A stretch of 64,000 nucleotides of DNA from Methanothrix harundinacea 6Ac (GTDB taxonomy: Archaea; Halobacteriota; Methanosarcinia; Methanotrichales; Methanotrichaceae), in the NCBI RefSeq assembly GCF_000235565.1, contig NC_017527.1, forward strand, positions 1,860,001-1,924,000, given 5' to 3'. The position numbers were made by a program, and so were the translations under genes. Below, in pieces: positions 1 through 8,637 of this stretch. Position 1 is the first letter of the stretch. Each line of letters opens with the position of its first letter. The notes beneath the pieces were generated by a model, which did not search any database, was not told where the DNA came from, and saw only the letters and a list, made by a program, of their open reading frames with translations.

Positions 1-1
1 A

Positions 2-406
2 GGAAAGAAGTTCGTGGCGAACGTATCCCACGATCCGATCCTCTTCGTCGAGACGGCTCTTGGGGACATCTCCGACGAGAACTTCGTCGAGAGGGACGGA
101 GAGGTCACCCTCCGAGACGCCGAGGCTTGGGCCCTCTTCAGGTGTGAGCCGAACGGCCTGGACATCGCCCTCCCGGAGGTGGAGTTCGTCAAGGGCGAGG
201 TCCTGGAGAGGGAGTTTCGGGCCGTCAACCGGGGGATCAACCTCGTCGTTGAGGCTGCCGTCGCCGCGACCCGCTACGTCGCCCTCAAGAGCGATCTCTA
301 CCTGGAGGAGATCTTCAAGATCCGCCGGATCGTCAACCGCTGCGGCGGCCCCCGGGAGATCGAGGCGATGGACCGGCTGGAGGAGCTGATCGAGGGGTCA
401 GATTGA
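2..406 (+). CDS. DUF447 family flavoprotein-like protein, C-terminal part (truncated by window edge)
   Basis: The reading frame is open from the first bases of the window, so the visible 130-odd residues are the C-terminal part of a longer protein. The order (F)VANVSHDP, LFVETALGD, a conserved RAVNRG and then a helical tail with RCGGPREIEAMD matches my memory of archaeal DUF447 proteins. These are FMN-binding split-barrel-like proteins of unknown role. The GTG at 14 is probably an internal Val codon, because in-frame sequence upstream (GKKF) continues the family pattern. radB follows 53 bp downstream on the same strand. The family call is fairly secure; the function is unknown. Confidence 0.6.
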   Translation, partial: GKKFVANVSHDPILFVETALGDISDENFVERDGEVTLRDAEAWALFRCEPNGLDIALPEVEFVKGEVLEREFRAVNRGINLVVEAAVAATRYVALKSDLYLEEIFKIRRIVNRCGGPREIEAMDRLEELIEGSD

Positions 407-459
407 GCCGGCGAGATCGAAGAAGGAACGGCGGATGGAGATAGGGTGATTGGTGAATC

Positions 460-1125
460 ATGCAGGAGAGGCTCTCTTCAGGTTGCGAGGGGCTGGACCG
501 GCTCCTCGGCGGGGGCTATGAGCCGGGGATCATAACCCAGATCTACGGCGAGGCGGGGACGGGGAAGACGACGATAGTCCTCCAGGCCGCCGTCGGAGCC
601 GTCGGCCGGGGGCTGAAGGTGATCTTCATCGACACCGAAGGGTTCTCCGTCGAGAGGTTCAGACAGATCGCCGGAGAGGGGGCGAAGGAGATAGGCGCAA
701 AGATCGTCGTCTTCGAGCCCCTGAACCTGGAGCAGCAGCACTCCTCGATTAAAGACGCCACCAAAATCGCTGGAAAGGAGTTCGGCCTCCTCATCCTCGA
801 CTCCGCCACCTCCCTCTACAGGGCCGCCTTCGAGGGGGACGACAACAGGCCCGTCCGGAGGGCCCTCGCCGCCCAGCTCGGGGAGCTGCAGGAGATGGCG
901 AGGAGGCACCGGATCCCGGTGGTGGTGACAAACCAGGTCTACATGGAGATCGAGACGGGAAACCTCAGGCCCCTCGGCGGGATGGCGATGGACCACGCCA
1001 CCAAGACTGCGATCTTCATCGAGAAGAGGGGCGAAGGAAAGAGGCTCGCCCGGCTGATGAAGCACCGCTCGATGCCGGAGGGGGGCACAGCAGAGCTCCA
1101 ACTCACTGGAAAGGGCGTCGAGTGA
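460..1125 (+). CDS. radB: DNA repair and recombination protein RadB
   Basis: The 221-residue protein is a RecA/RadA-type ATPase without the N-terminal HhH domain of RadA, which is the usual RadB architecture. Walker A is GEAGTGKTT near residues 30-38 and Walker B is LLILD near residue 110. A conserved VVVTNQVY strand and the L2-like stretch GGMAMDHATKT follow. In the family, RadB binds DNA and modulates RadA-mediated strand exchange in the cytoplasm. The ATG at 460 begins with the typical short N-terminus (SSGCEGLDRLLGGG). Length is normal for RadB. The downstream gene is convergent, so radB probably ends its transcription unit. Confidence 0.93.
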   Translation: MQERLSSGCEGLDRLLGGGYEPGIITQIYGEAGTGKTTIVLQAAVGAVGRGLKVIFIDTEGFSVERFRQIAGEGAKEIGAKIVVFEPLNLEQQHSSIKDATKIAGKEFGLLILDSATSLYRAAFEGDDNRPVRRALAAQLGELQEMARRHRIPVVVTNQVYMEIETGNLRPLGGMAMDHATKTAIFIEKRGEGKRLARLMKHRSMPEGGTAELQLTGKGVE

Positions 1126-1169
1126 AGCGGCGGATAGCAAAAAAGTTCGCCTGGAGGGGGTCTCCAGGG

Positions 1170-2195
1170 TCAGGGGACGTACCTGAAGACGTAGCCCGCC
1201 TCCGAGAGGGCGTAGAGCTCTCCGCCGGCGGCGTAGATCCCCTTCAGGGGATTTCTCCATGCCGAAGTATCGATCTTGGTCCAAGATCCTACAGTGTCGT
1301 CCCGCATCCATAGATCTCCATCTTCTTCAAGCTGGTAGAGGAGGTTATGGACCGAAGAGCCGTCGATGTACTGGTCGGCGACGACTATCTTTGCTGGATC
1401 GATCGCCCGCTCCCAACTTTCGGCATCCTCAGACCACCGATATAACTCTTTGGTGTGATAATCCCTTGCATAGACCGCGCCGGCGTTGAATCCGTCGCCG
1501 AAGAGGGCGTCGAAATCCAAACCTCCACCCTGTAATATCTCCCAGTTTAGGGGCGTCCCTGAATACTTCAATACGACTCCGATGGTGACGCCTTCAGAGT
1601 TGACCCTCTCGGCGAGGAGGTAGAGTTTCGACGGGATCATCTCGTAGGGGAAGCCCATCCCCGCCAGGTATCCGCCGCCTGATGCCATATAGTCCACAAT
1701 CTGGCCCATATTCGGGCGGGACGGTGACCGCTCTCCTATCTGCACCCATTCCCAGGGAGTCCCCGTATACCTGTAGACCTCCCAGCCGTCCTCGGGGTTC
1801 GTGGCATAGAGAAACCCACCTCCGCCGTAGATATCGCCGGCGGGGCCGCCAACCTGGGTCCACTCCATCGCCGTACCGCTGAACTCGTAGACGCCCATCC
1901 CCGCCGGGTCGAGGCCGTAGAGCCTGCTATCGACCCCGCCCGCCGAGACGAACTTCTTTCCGGGGTTTCCCACCTTCGTCCACTCCCCCGTCGTCTCGGC
2001 GTACCTGTAGATCTCCCCCGTCTCGCTCTGAACTGCAAAGACCCTCACCGTATAATCGGGATCTTCCTGGGAGGAGATCCTGCCGTTTAAGACGACCGAG
2101 TCGACCTTCTCGTCCCAGAGCCTCTCCCACGCTGCCGAGGCGCCGCCGGCGAGGAGGAGGACCCCCAGCAGGGTTAATGTCAGCAATTTTTTCAT
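1170..2195 (-). CDS. secreted beta-propeller-like repeat protein
   Basis: A 341-residue exported protein with a clear signal peptide (MKKLLTLTLLGVLLLAGGASA). The mature part is built from about six to seven repeats of roughly 40-45 residues. Each carries a pattern like YRYxGTxxEWxxVG or YALSEAGYVFRY, with W/Y pairs and Gly-Gly turns. Such repeats are typical of tachylectin-like or Kelch-like propellers. No enzyme motif or transmembrane anchor after the signal peptide is visible. It is convergent with radB and divergent from the CoA-binding protein gene. The specific ligand or role is unknown; an adhesion or envelope role is only a guess. Confidence 0.6.
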   Translation of the reverse strand: MKKLLTLTLLGVLLLAGGASAAWERLWDEKVDSVVLNGRISSQEDPDYTVRVFAVQSETGEIYRYAETTGEWTKVGNPGKKFVSAGGVDSRLYGLDPAGMGVYEFSGTAMEWTQVGGPAGDIYGGGGFLYATNPEDGWEVYRYTGTPWEWVQIGERSPSRPNMGQIVDYMASGGGYLAGMGFPYEMIPSKLYLLAERVNSEGVTIGVVLKYSGTPLNWEILQGGGLDFDALFGDGFNAGAVYARDYHTKELYRWSEDAESWERAIDPAKIVVADQYIDGSSVHNLLYQLEEDGDLWMRDDTVGSWTKIDTSAWRNPLKGIYAAGGELYALSEAGYVFRYVP

Positions 2196-2448
2196 GGGCC
2201 TATCTCGTATCGGATTCTATATTAGGGTATCCGTTTTCAGGCATTTACGCCATCATGGGGTTTGGGAGAAATGCTATTGTTATAAAATATCTAAATTGAG
2301 TATTGCAGCAGAGGGCCCAAAGGAAAGTAGGGGGCTTATTGGAAGCTCCAGGGCATACTCCATCGGTCGAGAGGTAGATAAGGGAGATCGATCCTCACCG
2401 GATCAACTCCATTTGACCAAAGACCCCTTAGATTCTGGAGGTGATCCT
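2196..2448. other. intergenic promoter region between divergent genes
   Basis: No gene is seen in these 253 bases. A TATA-like box (tataaaata, 2281-2289) on the + strand could drive the CoA-binding protein gene with a leader of about 135 nt. The long in-frame extension upstream of 2449 (from 2194) has no protein-like character and lies across this promoter, so it was excluded. Confidence 0.45.
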
Positions 2449-2865
2449 GTGCCGATAGTCGATGATCCCGAGATGCTGAGAGCGATCCTAAAGAGGAGCA
2501 GAACCGTCGCCGTCGTCGGCATATCCCCCGAGGAGGGGAGGCCGAGCCACTTCGTATCGGAGGTGGTGAAGAGCTACGGCTTCAAGGTATACCTGATAAA
2601 CCCGGTCCATCGGGGGGAGGAGATCCTGGGGGAGAAGGTCCTCGGCTCCCTCAGGGAAGTCCCCGAGAAGATCGACATCGTAGACGTCTTTCGAAGGCCC
2701 GAGGCGGTCGCAGGCCTCGCCGAGGAGGCGAGGGAGAAGGGGTTTGAGACCTTCTGGCTCCAGCCCGGGACCGAGAACGAGGGGGTGATCGAGGCCCTGG
2801 ACCGGGAGGGGAGGACCGTCGTCCCGGGGATCTGCATCAAGACCTGCTGCCAGCTCTTGCTCTGA
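2449..2865 (+). CDS. CoA-binding domain protein (YccU-like Rossmann fold)
   Basis: This 138-residue protein has the CoA-binding fold of succinyl-CoA ligase alpha subunits. VAVVGISPEEGRPSH holds the first nucleotide-binding loop, followed by a YGFKVYLINPVH strand. The set IDIVDVFRRPE, FWLQPG and a C-terminal VVPGICIKTCC is diagnostic of the small YccU/CoA-binding family. The start is the GTG at 2449, 6 nt after a strong GGAGGTG at 2436-2442; a longer frame from 2194 is not protein-like. Family members bind CoA, but no substrate is known. The terminal CxxxCC is the usual position of the family's conserved Cys. Confidence 0.88.
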   Translation: MPIVDDPEMLRAILKRSRTVAVVGISPEEGRPSHFVSEVVKSYGFKVYLINPVHRGEEILGEKVLGSLREVPEKIDIVDVFRRPEAVAGLAEEAREKGFETFWLQPGTENEGVIEALDREGRTVVPGICIKTCCQLLL

Positions 2866-2906
2866 GGGAACCCCAGGGAGCTTGTGAGGTCGGATGGCGA
2901 AGGCGG

Positions 2907-5069
2907 TCAGAAGTTCACCTCCACGACCCTCCCGAGGGCTACGTCCTCCTCCGCCACCTCGACCTCCCTCGATCCCTCCCCGCCGAGGTCCTCCATCGGC
3001 CCCACCAGGTAGGGTCCGATGGAACGGGCATCTTCCTCTCCATCGGTCGAGTAGGGGACGGTGATCTCGTACCTGCCGTCCTCCGGCATCGCCTCGTTGG
3101 AGTAGACGAACCTCCTCCCCTGGTTTGAGGCGATCACCAGGGCTGCGGCCATAGGCCCATCGTAAGGGGTCGTCCCCGAGATCCTCGCCCCAATGACCCG
3201 CTCGAAGACCTTCACCTCGGGGGCGGGATCCCTTTGCCCCTGGGACGGGCCCGCCTCGTAGACGAGGCGGAAGGCTCCCAGCCCCGAGCCGTCCTGGAGG
3301 TGGAGGCGGAATAGGACCGTCGAGGTGAAGCTGCTGGTATAGGGCGAGGAGATCCCCGATCCGCTGGAGATGTAGCTTCTCGGATCTCCGTCGATCCACC
3401 GGACGATCGCCGGGAGCTTCCCGGAGACCATCTTCCCGTCGGTGATGACGTATCGGACGCCCCTCCCATCGGCGATCGCCAGGGCCTCCTCCTCCTCCTT
3501 CGCGAGGAAGAACCTTGCGGAATCCGTCGCCCCCGCCTGGAAGTTGTTCGCCACCACAGGCCTCCTCGATTGGAGGAGGATCCAGTTACCGTAATCCCAC
3601 CAGCTCATGATGGAGTAGCTCGGGGATCCGAAGGCATCCTCGAACCCCTCCGTCTGCGGCGTATTCTCCGCCACCCAGTCGAGGGCCTCGATCCAGCCCC
3701 CCTTGATCTCCGGCTCCGCTCCGATAACCTCCAGGAGGCCGACGGCATTGGGGAAGAGGAGGAGGGCGAGGAGGGCGACGGAGGCGGCCTTTGGGGCCGG
3801 ACCCCTCCTCCCAACAAGCCGGTCGGATCCCCAGAAGAAGAGGAGGGCGACGGAGATCGACCCCGCCAAGGAGGAGAGGTATAGAAACCGGGCCTGGAAG
3901 GCCGTCAGGGCCAGGGTGAAGGCAGCCCAGACGATGAGGAGGAGCATATCCCCGGGGCGGCGGGAGAGGCGGCTCATGCGGATCATAGTGCCGAGGCCCA
4001 GGAGGAGGAAGAAGAGGCCGAGGGCGGGAAGGGAGACGGGATCGAGGAGCCGGTAAATCGGAACCGCCTCGAGGATCCTACCCTCCCCAACCCCTCCCAA
4101 AAAGAAGTAGCGGGCCCCCTCCGTTAAGAGGGCGGCGATGCCGCTCTCGCCCCAAAAGGGGCTGATGACGGCGAGGGCGAGGGCCCCCAGGATCGCGGCG
4201 GCGGGGAGGAGGGCGGGGGCGGCAAGCCCCTCCCTTCGAAGGAGCCGGGATAGGAGGAGGAGGGCCCCCAGGGCCGCGATCCCCCCCAGAGCCCCGAAGA
4301 AGGAGGGGGCGAGCCAGGCCTCCCCCCTGAAGGGGAGGAAGAGGAGGAGGGCGACGCCGAAGGCCGCCGCCAGGGGGAGGATGGAGGACGAGGGGTCGTT
4401 TCCATCCCGGAGGTCGAGGGCCGCCTGGAGGACGGCGTAGATGAGGATCGCGACCATGTATATCGGAGCCCCGAGCCAGGTGTAGCCGACGGCGGCGATG
4501 AGGGCTCCCGCGGCGGCCCCAAGCTTCAGCCGCCGTTTCCGGTCGGTGAGGGCGTATGCGAGGAGGAGGATCGCCCCCAGGATCAGAAGGGACTCCAGGG
4601 CGTCGTGGTCGACGAACCCGAAATGGGTTCTGGCCAGGTGCTTCGGATCGATCGCCAGGACGAAGGCGGAGAGGACCGCCACCCTCGCCCCGAAGGTCCG
4701 CCTCGCCAGGACGTAGACGACCAGGACCGCCGCCGAGCCGAGGACCGGCGGCGCCAGGGCCCCCGCCACCTCCGGGGGGACGCCGAAGAGGAGGGAGGCG
4801 CCGGCGACGACCTGATCGAAGAGGGGGGGCCAGGTGATGGGATGGCCGAGGGGGTAGTTGAGGTAGGGGTCGAACCAGAGGGTGGCGGGGAAGTTCTCGG
4901 CGGTGAAGGCGATCCTGCGGATGTGATAGAAGGAGTCGTAGCCGAAAAAGACGATCCTCCCGTCGACGATGCAGTTTCTCGCGGGATAGAGCCGGAGGAG
5001 GAGGGCGAGGAGGAAAGCTCCGAGAACTGCCAGACCCTCTTTCGGCCACCTTCTCTCCAACTGCTTCAT
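2907..5069 (-). CDS. aglB: dolichyl-phosphate oligosaccharyl transferase AglB (STT3 family)
   Basis: A 720-residue multispanning membrane protein with the architecture of archaeal STT3/AglB. The first external loop carries GYDSFYHIRR near residue 45, the acidic metal-binding motif. About a dozen transmembrane segments follow, then a soluble domain with the WWDYG signature near residue 490. The DGKMVSGKLPAI stretch further on resembles the family DK motif. AglB transfers the lipid-linked glycan to Asn-X-Ser/Thr sites of exported proteins such as S-layer subunits. No glycosyltransferase cluster surrounds it. It is somewhat shorter than many archaeal AglBs. Confidence 0.9.
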   Translation of the reverse strand: MKQLERRWPKEGLAVLGAFLLALLLRLYPARNCIVDGRIVFFGYDSFYHIRRIAFTAENFPATLWFDPYLNYPLGHPITWPPLFDQVVAGASLLFGVPPEVAGALAPPVLGSAAVLVVYVLARRTFGARVAVLSAFVLAIDPKHLARTHFGFVDHDALESLLILGAILLLAYALTDRKRRLKLGAAAGALIAAVGYTWLGAPIYMVAILIYAVLQAALDLRDGNDPSSSILPLAAAFGVALLLFLPFRGEAWLAPSFFGALGGIAALGALLLLSRLLRREGLAAPALLPAAAILGALALAVISPFWGESGIAALLTEGARYFFLGGVGEGRILEAVPIYRLLDPVSLPALGLFFLLLGLGTMIRMSRLSRRPGDMLLLIVWAAFTLALTAFQARFLYLSSLAGSISVALLFFWGSDRLVGRRGPAPKAASVALLALLLFPNAVGLLEVIGAEPEIKGGWIEALDWVAENTPQTEGFEDAFGSPSYSIMSWWDYGNWILLQSRRPVVANNFQAGATDSARFFLAKEEEEALAIADGRGVRYVITDGKMVSGKLPAIVRWIDGDPRSYISSGSGISSPYTSSFTSTVLFRLHLQDGSGLGAFRLVYEAGPSQGQRDPAPEVKVFERVIGARISGTTPYDGPMAAALVIASNQGRRFVYSNEAMPEDGRYEITVPYSTDGEEDARSIGPYLVGPMEDLGGEGSREVEVAEEDVALGRVVEVNF

Positions 5070-5291
5070 AATTGCCGCCCGCCTTTATGAGAACCCTCGA
5101 GGCTCCTCCCCTTCCATACCCAGCTTCTCTTCTCGCTCCTATTATCCCTTGTGGGGAGGAGGATAGAGATAGAAAAGATATTAGTAATTCTATTATAATA
5201 TTGCGGCCGGACGGAGCCTCGTTCCAGGGTTCGCCGCCGGAAGTTTCGCCGGATAGATGATCGGACCGGCCCTCATCCGCAGGCTGCGGGG

Positions 5292-5308
5292 CTGAAAAAG
5301 TATATAGG
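5292..5308 (+). promoter_or_regulatory. archaeal BRE/TATA promoter of serB
   Basis: The purine-rich BRE (ctgaaaaag) followed at once by a TATA box (gtatatag) gives an expected start of transcription near 5330. That is about 20 nt before the chosen serB ATG and leaves room for a short leader with GGTGA. A second AT-rich box (tattataat) lies near 5190. Confidence 0.55.
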
Positions 5309-5348
5309 CTGGGATGCCGTCCCCACCACGATCAGCTTGGGTGAAGAG

Positions 5349-6557
5349 ATGGAATCGAAGAGGGAAGGGGCCGCCAACCTCGACCTCTGGGTCATCTCGG
5401 TCCTGGGAAAGGACAGGCCGGGGATAATTCGCGACATCCTGGAGGTTCCTGCGAAGATGATGGTGAACATCGTCGATCTCGACCAGAGGATCCTCCAGGG
5501 GATCGTCGTCATGTCGATGGTGGCGGACTTCGGGAAGGCCACCGCCGCCCCGAAGGAGCTGGAGGGCAGCCTCCAGAGGCTGGCCGCCGACCTGGGGGTG
5601 GAGGTGAGCGTCCTCCCCCTCGACCAGTACAGAGGGAGGAGGCGGGGAGGAAAGAACCTCCAGGTGGTGACGATCCTGGCGAGGGACAGGGTGGGGATAA
5701 TCTACGACGTCGCAAGCCTTGCGGCCGAGAGGGGGATCAACATCGAGCGGGCCCAGGTGACGGCCCGGGGCGAGCTGATATCCATCGAGTTCGTTATGGA
5801 CTTCGGCGCCCTGGACGTCCGGAGGGAGCGGGAGGAGCTGAAGGCCGAGTGCGAGAAGCTCGGCCTCGACGTCGTCATCCAGGACCTGGACAAGTCGGCG
5901 AAGGAGAAGCGGCTTATCGTATTCGACATGGACTCGACGATAGTCGACTTCGAGACGATAAACCAGATCGCCCAGGCAGCGGGGGTCGACCGGGAGGTGG
6001 AGGAGATCACCAAGAGGGCGATGAACGGAGAGCTGGACTTCGTCGAGGCTCTCAGGAGCCGGGTCGGCCTCCTCCGGGGGACCCCCGTCGAGGCCCTGGA
6101 GGAGATAGCAGCGAACATTCAGCTCACCCCCGGCTCCGAGGAGCTGATCCACCACCTCAAGGAGGTGGGGTACAAGACAGCCCTGATAAGCGGCGGCTTC
6201 ACCTACTTCACCGACATCCTCAAGGAGAGGCTCGGCTTCGACTACACCTTCGCCAACGTCCTGGAGATCAGGGACGGCCTCCTCACCGGCGAGATCGATG
6301 GGGAGATCATCGACGCCGCCGCCAAGGGGAGGATAGTCAACGACCTCGCCCGGCTGGAGGGGATCAGCCCCGACAGCATCGTCGCCGTCGGCGACGGCGC
6401 GAACGACTGCCTCATGATCCAGAACGCCGGCCTGGGGGTCGCCTTCAACGCCAAGGAGATCCTGAAGAAGGTCTCCGACGGGAGCCTCTCCAAGGAGAAC
6501 CTCATAGGCCTCCTCAACGTCCTGGGGCTGGCGGAGAAGGGGTCGGATCTCCTCTAG
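5349..6557 (+). CDS. serB: phosphoserine phosphatase SerB with two N-terminal ACT domains
   Basis: The protein is about 402 residues. Two ACT-type regulatory modules come first: LGKDRPGIIRDI near residue 20 and ARDRVGIIYDV near residue 105. The rest is a HAD phosphatase with nucleophile motif FDMDSTIVDFE near residue 192, the SGGF motif, and GDGANDCLM near residue 348. It dephosphorylates phosphoserine in the last step of serine synthesis, and the ACT domains likely sense serine. The ATG at 5349 was chosen because GGTGA precedes it closely; a TTG at 5337 is an alternative. It is monocistronic, with about 250 bp to the S19e gene. Confidence 0.92.
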   Translation: MESKREGAANLDLWVISVLGKDRPGIIRDILEVPAKMMVNIVDLDQRILQGIVVMSMVADFGKATAAPKELEGSLQRLAADLGVEVSVLPLDQYRGRRRGGKNLQVVTILARDRVGIIYDVASLAAERGINIERAQVTARGELISIEFVMDFGALDVRREREELKAECEKLGLDVVIQDLDKSAKEKRLIVFDMDSTIVDFETINQIAQAAGVDREVEEITKRAMNGELDFVEALRSRVGLLRGTPVEALEEIAANIQLTPGSEELIHHLKEVGYKTALISGGFTYFTDILKERLGFDYTFANVLEIRDGLLTGEIDGEIIDAAAKGRIVNDLARLEGISPDSIVAVGDGANDCLMIQNAGLGVAFNAKEILKKVSDGSLSKENLIGLLNVLGLAEKGSDLL

Positions 6558-6730
6558 GGCCCTGCCCCTTGCAGGAGCCGCCCCCAGGATCGGCATCGTC
6601 GAGCCCGGATGGGGGCGGAAGGCCCGGCCCCCCCCCTTCGCCATGGGCGGGGACGGCCAGGATCCCAGGGGGCTCGGGGTAGGGGGATGTCGGTTCGTTC
6701 CAGCCGCCCGGAGGGGGTGGGCGCCAGATC

Positions 6731-6748
6731 CGGAAAAAGCATTTATAC
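6731..6748 (+). promoter_or_regulatory. BRE/TATA promoter of the S19e operon
   Basis: cggaaaaagc is a good BRE and catttatac a TATA box. Transcription should begin near 6772, giving a leader of about 35 nt that contains GGAGG (6793-6797). The preceding GC-rich 6558-6730 stretch holds nothing I can assign. Confidence 0.6.
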
Positions 6749-6807
6749 TTGACGGATTTTAAGGACTCTGGTTTGTTGATCATCCTGAAATCGGAGGATT
6801 GAATGAT

Positions 6808-7257
6808 TTGACGACTGTTTATGACGTACCTCCCAACCACCTCATAGATGCTGTGGCAGAAGAGCTGAAGAGCAGCGGGAAGATAGAGCCGCCGGAGTGG
6901 GCGGCCTTCGCGAAGACCGGAGTGAACAAGGAGATGCCGCCCGTCAACCCCGACTGGTGGTTCGTCCGGTGCGCCTCGGTCCTCCGCCGGATCTACATCG
7001 ACGGCCCCGTCGGCGTATCGAGGCTCCGGTCCTACTACGGCGGAAAGCACCGGAGAAAGACCGTCACCGGGAGCTTCGCCAAGGGGAGCGGCTCCGTCAT
7101 CCGAGAGGCTCTCCAGCAGCTGGAGAGGGCGGGGTACGTGAAGAAGATGAAGGCGGGAAGGCAGCTCACCCCCGCTGGCCAGTCCTTCATGGACAACCTA
7201 TCTCATCAGGTCAAGTTAGAGGTACAGAAGTCGATCCCGGAGCTGGAGAGGTACTGA
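6808..7257 (+). CDS. rps19e: ribosomal protein S19e
   Basis: This 149-residue small-subunit protein reads TTVYDVPPNHLI at its start, then PPEWAAFAKTG, the conserved WWFVRCASVLRRIY, and LRSYYGGKHRR. These are hallmarks of S19e, which is needed for 40S-type maturation. The TTG at 6808 is preferred to the TTG at 6799 because GGAGG at 6793-6797 lies at normal spacing from it and the protein then begins like other S19e proteins. It opens the translation operon, with only 3 nt before the PDCD5-like gene. Confidence 0.95.
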   Translation: MTTVYDVPPNHLIDAVAEELKSSGKIEPPEWAAFAKTGVNKEMPPVNPDWWFVRCASVLRRIYIDGPVGVSRLRSYYGGKHRRKTVTGSFAKGSGSVIREALQQLERAGYVKKMKAGRQLTPAGQSFMDNLSHQVKLEVQKSIPELERY

Positions 7258-7260
7258 TTC

Positions 7261-7614
7261 ATGGATATGGATGATGAGCTTGCAGAGCTGAAGCGCAAGA
7301 GGATCGAGGAGCTCCAGAGGCAGCAGGCCGACTCCCAGATGTACTCCGCCCAGAGGGCCCAGCAGGAGCAGATGCAGCAGGAGCTGGAGGCCCGGAAGCA
7401 GGCGATCCTGAGGACGATCCTCACCCCCGAGGCGAGGGAGCGGCTCAGCAGCATAAGGATGGCCCGCCCGGAGTTCGCATCCCAGATCGAATCCCAGCTG
7501 GTGGTCCTAGCCCAGAGCGGCCGGCTCCAGAGCGCCATAACAGACGAGCAGCTCAAAGCCATACTCAAACAGATACAGCCGAAGAAGAGGGAGATCAACA
7601 TCACCCGGCGATGA
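7261..7614 (+). CDS. DNA-binding protein of the PDCD5/DUF122 family
   Basis: A 117-residue charged helical protein with the archaeal PDCD5 pattern: [16 protein letters not shown] at the N-terminus, [18 protein letters not shown] in the core helical bundle, and a basic tail ending [11 protein letters not shown]. Family members bind nucleic acid through the N-terminal helix and the bundle; their role in archaea is not defined. The gene nearly always sits behind S19e in archaea, as here. Its last codons overlap the next start by 4 nt (ATGA), which implies translational coupling. Confidence 0.92.
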   Translation: MDMDDELAELKRKRIEELQRQQADSQMYSAQRAQQEQMQQELEARKQAILRTILTPEARERLSSIRMARPEFASQIESQLVVLAQSGRLQSAITDEQLKAILKQIQPKKREINITRR

Positions 7615-8207
7615 AGGTCGTAGTCCTCTTCAGCGGCGGCAAGGACAGCGCCCTGGCCTCGATTCTTCTGGAACCGTTCTTTGATGTGGAGCTGGCAACC
7701 TTCGCCTTCCGTCGCCACGGGACCGCCGAGGCGGCGAGGGAGGCGGCGGAGGCCCTCGGCCTCCCCCACAGAACGATCACCTTCGAAGACGGGGTCCTGG
7801 AGGAGGCGATCGGCCTTCTCTTGGCGACTGGATATCCGAGGGACGGCCTGAACCGCCTCCACCGGGAGGCTCTGGCGGTCCTCTCCGGGGGCTGGGAGCA
7901 TATCGCCGACGGGACGAAGAGGGAAGATCGGGTTCCGATGATGACCCCGGACGGGGTCCGGAGCCTGGAGGACAGCCGGAAGGTCCACTACATAAGGCCC
8001 CTCGCGGGATACGGATCCAAGACCATCAACGCCCTGGCGAAGAGGTACATGGAGTTTGTGACCCTGGAAAGCGGCCTTCACCCCGCCTCCGACTTCGAGG
8101 TAGGCCTGCGGCGGGAGCTGGAGGAGCGGCACGGGCAGGATGCCGTTGCGAGGATATTTCCTGCCAACCACATGCATACCAGAGTGATCAGGAGGATGCG
8201 GATTTGA
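7611..8207 (+). CDS. PP-loop ATP-pyrophosphatase (alpha-hydrolase superfamily)
   Basis: The 198-residue protein begins with [13 protein letters not shown], a textbook PP-loop (SGGxDS) used to adenylate substrates in tRNA thiolation, GMP synthetase and asparagine synthetase-type enzymes. Downstream [12 protein letters not shown] and IRPLAGYG are typical of this superfamily. No extra zinc-binding Cys cluster is visible, so it is not a TtuA/Ncs6-type thiolase. Its place between PDCD5 and L39e suggests an RNA or ribosome-related substrate, but this is inference. It overlaps the L39e start by 4 nt. Confidence 0.8.
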   Translation: MKVVVLFSGGKDSALASILLEPFFDVELATFAFRRHGTAEAAREAAEALGLPHRTITFEDGVLEEAIGLLLATGYPRDGLNRLHREALAVLSGGWEHIADGTKREDRVPMMTPDGVRSLEDSRKVHYIRPLAGYGSKTINALAKRYMEFVTLESGLHPASDFEVGLRRELEERHGQDAVARIFPANHMHTRVIRRMRI

Positions 8208-8353
8208 GCAAGAGAACCAAGGGGAAGAAGATCAGACATGCCAAGGCCTTCTGCCAGAACAGGCGAGTGCCCGGCTGGGTGATCATAAAGACGATGAGAA
8301 AAGTGGTGAGCCATCCCAAGAGACGTCACTGGAGACGGAGCAACATAGAGTGA
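8204..8353 (+). CDS. rpl39e: ribosomal protein L39e
   Basis: A 49-residue, very basic protein read directly from the sequence: it starts [16 protein letters not shown] and ends [10 protein letters not shown]. The [10 protein letters not shown] core and the RRHWRRSN terminus are the L39e signature; this protein lines the exit tunnel of the large subunit. The start is the TTG at 8204, overlapping the stop of the PP-loop gene, with GGAGG at 8191-8195 as ribosome-binding site. The next gene, L31e, begins 11 nt after the stop. Confidence 0.95.
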   Translation: MSKRTKGKKIRHAKAFCQNRRVPGWVIIKTMRKVVSHPKRRHWRRSNIE

Positions 8354-8364
8354 GGGACGAATAT

Positions 8365-8637
8365 ATGGCGGAGACAGAGAGGGTTTATACCATTCCTTTG
8401 AGGGAAGTGAAGAAGGCTCCGAGGTGGAAGAGGAGCAAGAGGGCGGTCTACGAGGTCCGAAAGTACCTGGCAAAGCACATGAAGACCTCCATCGAGGAGG
8501 TCAAGATCTCTCGCGACCTCAACGAGGCGATCTGGGCTCGGGGCTCAGAGAAACCGCCGGCGAGGGTGAGGGTGAAGGCGGCCAAGTTCGACGACGGTGG
8601 AGTTGAGGCTGAGTTTGCAGGCGAACGGGTCCGATAG
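8365..8637 (+). CDS. rpl31e: ribosomal protein L31e
   Basis: A 90-residue large-subunit protein beginning MAETERVYTIPLREVKKAP, with WKRSKRAVYEVRKY and LNEAIWARG, all conserved L31e segments. I chose ATG 8365 over the upstream GTG at 8350 because GAGGGA at 8353-8358 sits at good spacing and other L31e proteins begin close to this point. L31e lies near the tunnel exit and contacts SRP and chaperone factors, consistent with ftsY in the same operon. Its 3' end overlaps the aIF6 gene. Confidence 0.95.
   Translation: MAETERVYTIPLREVKKAPRWKRSKRAVYEVRKYLAKHMKTSIEEVKISRDLNEAIWARGSEKPPARVRVKAAKFDDGGVEAEFAGERVR

Noticed and set aside
4078-5049. 323-codon frame inside aglB in another frame
   Set aside because: Pro/Arg/His-rich translation typical of an out-of-frame GC-rich gene.
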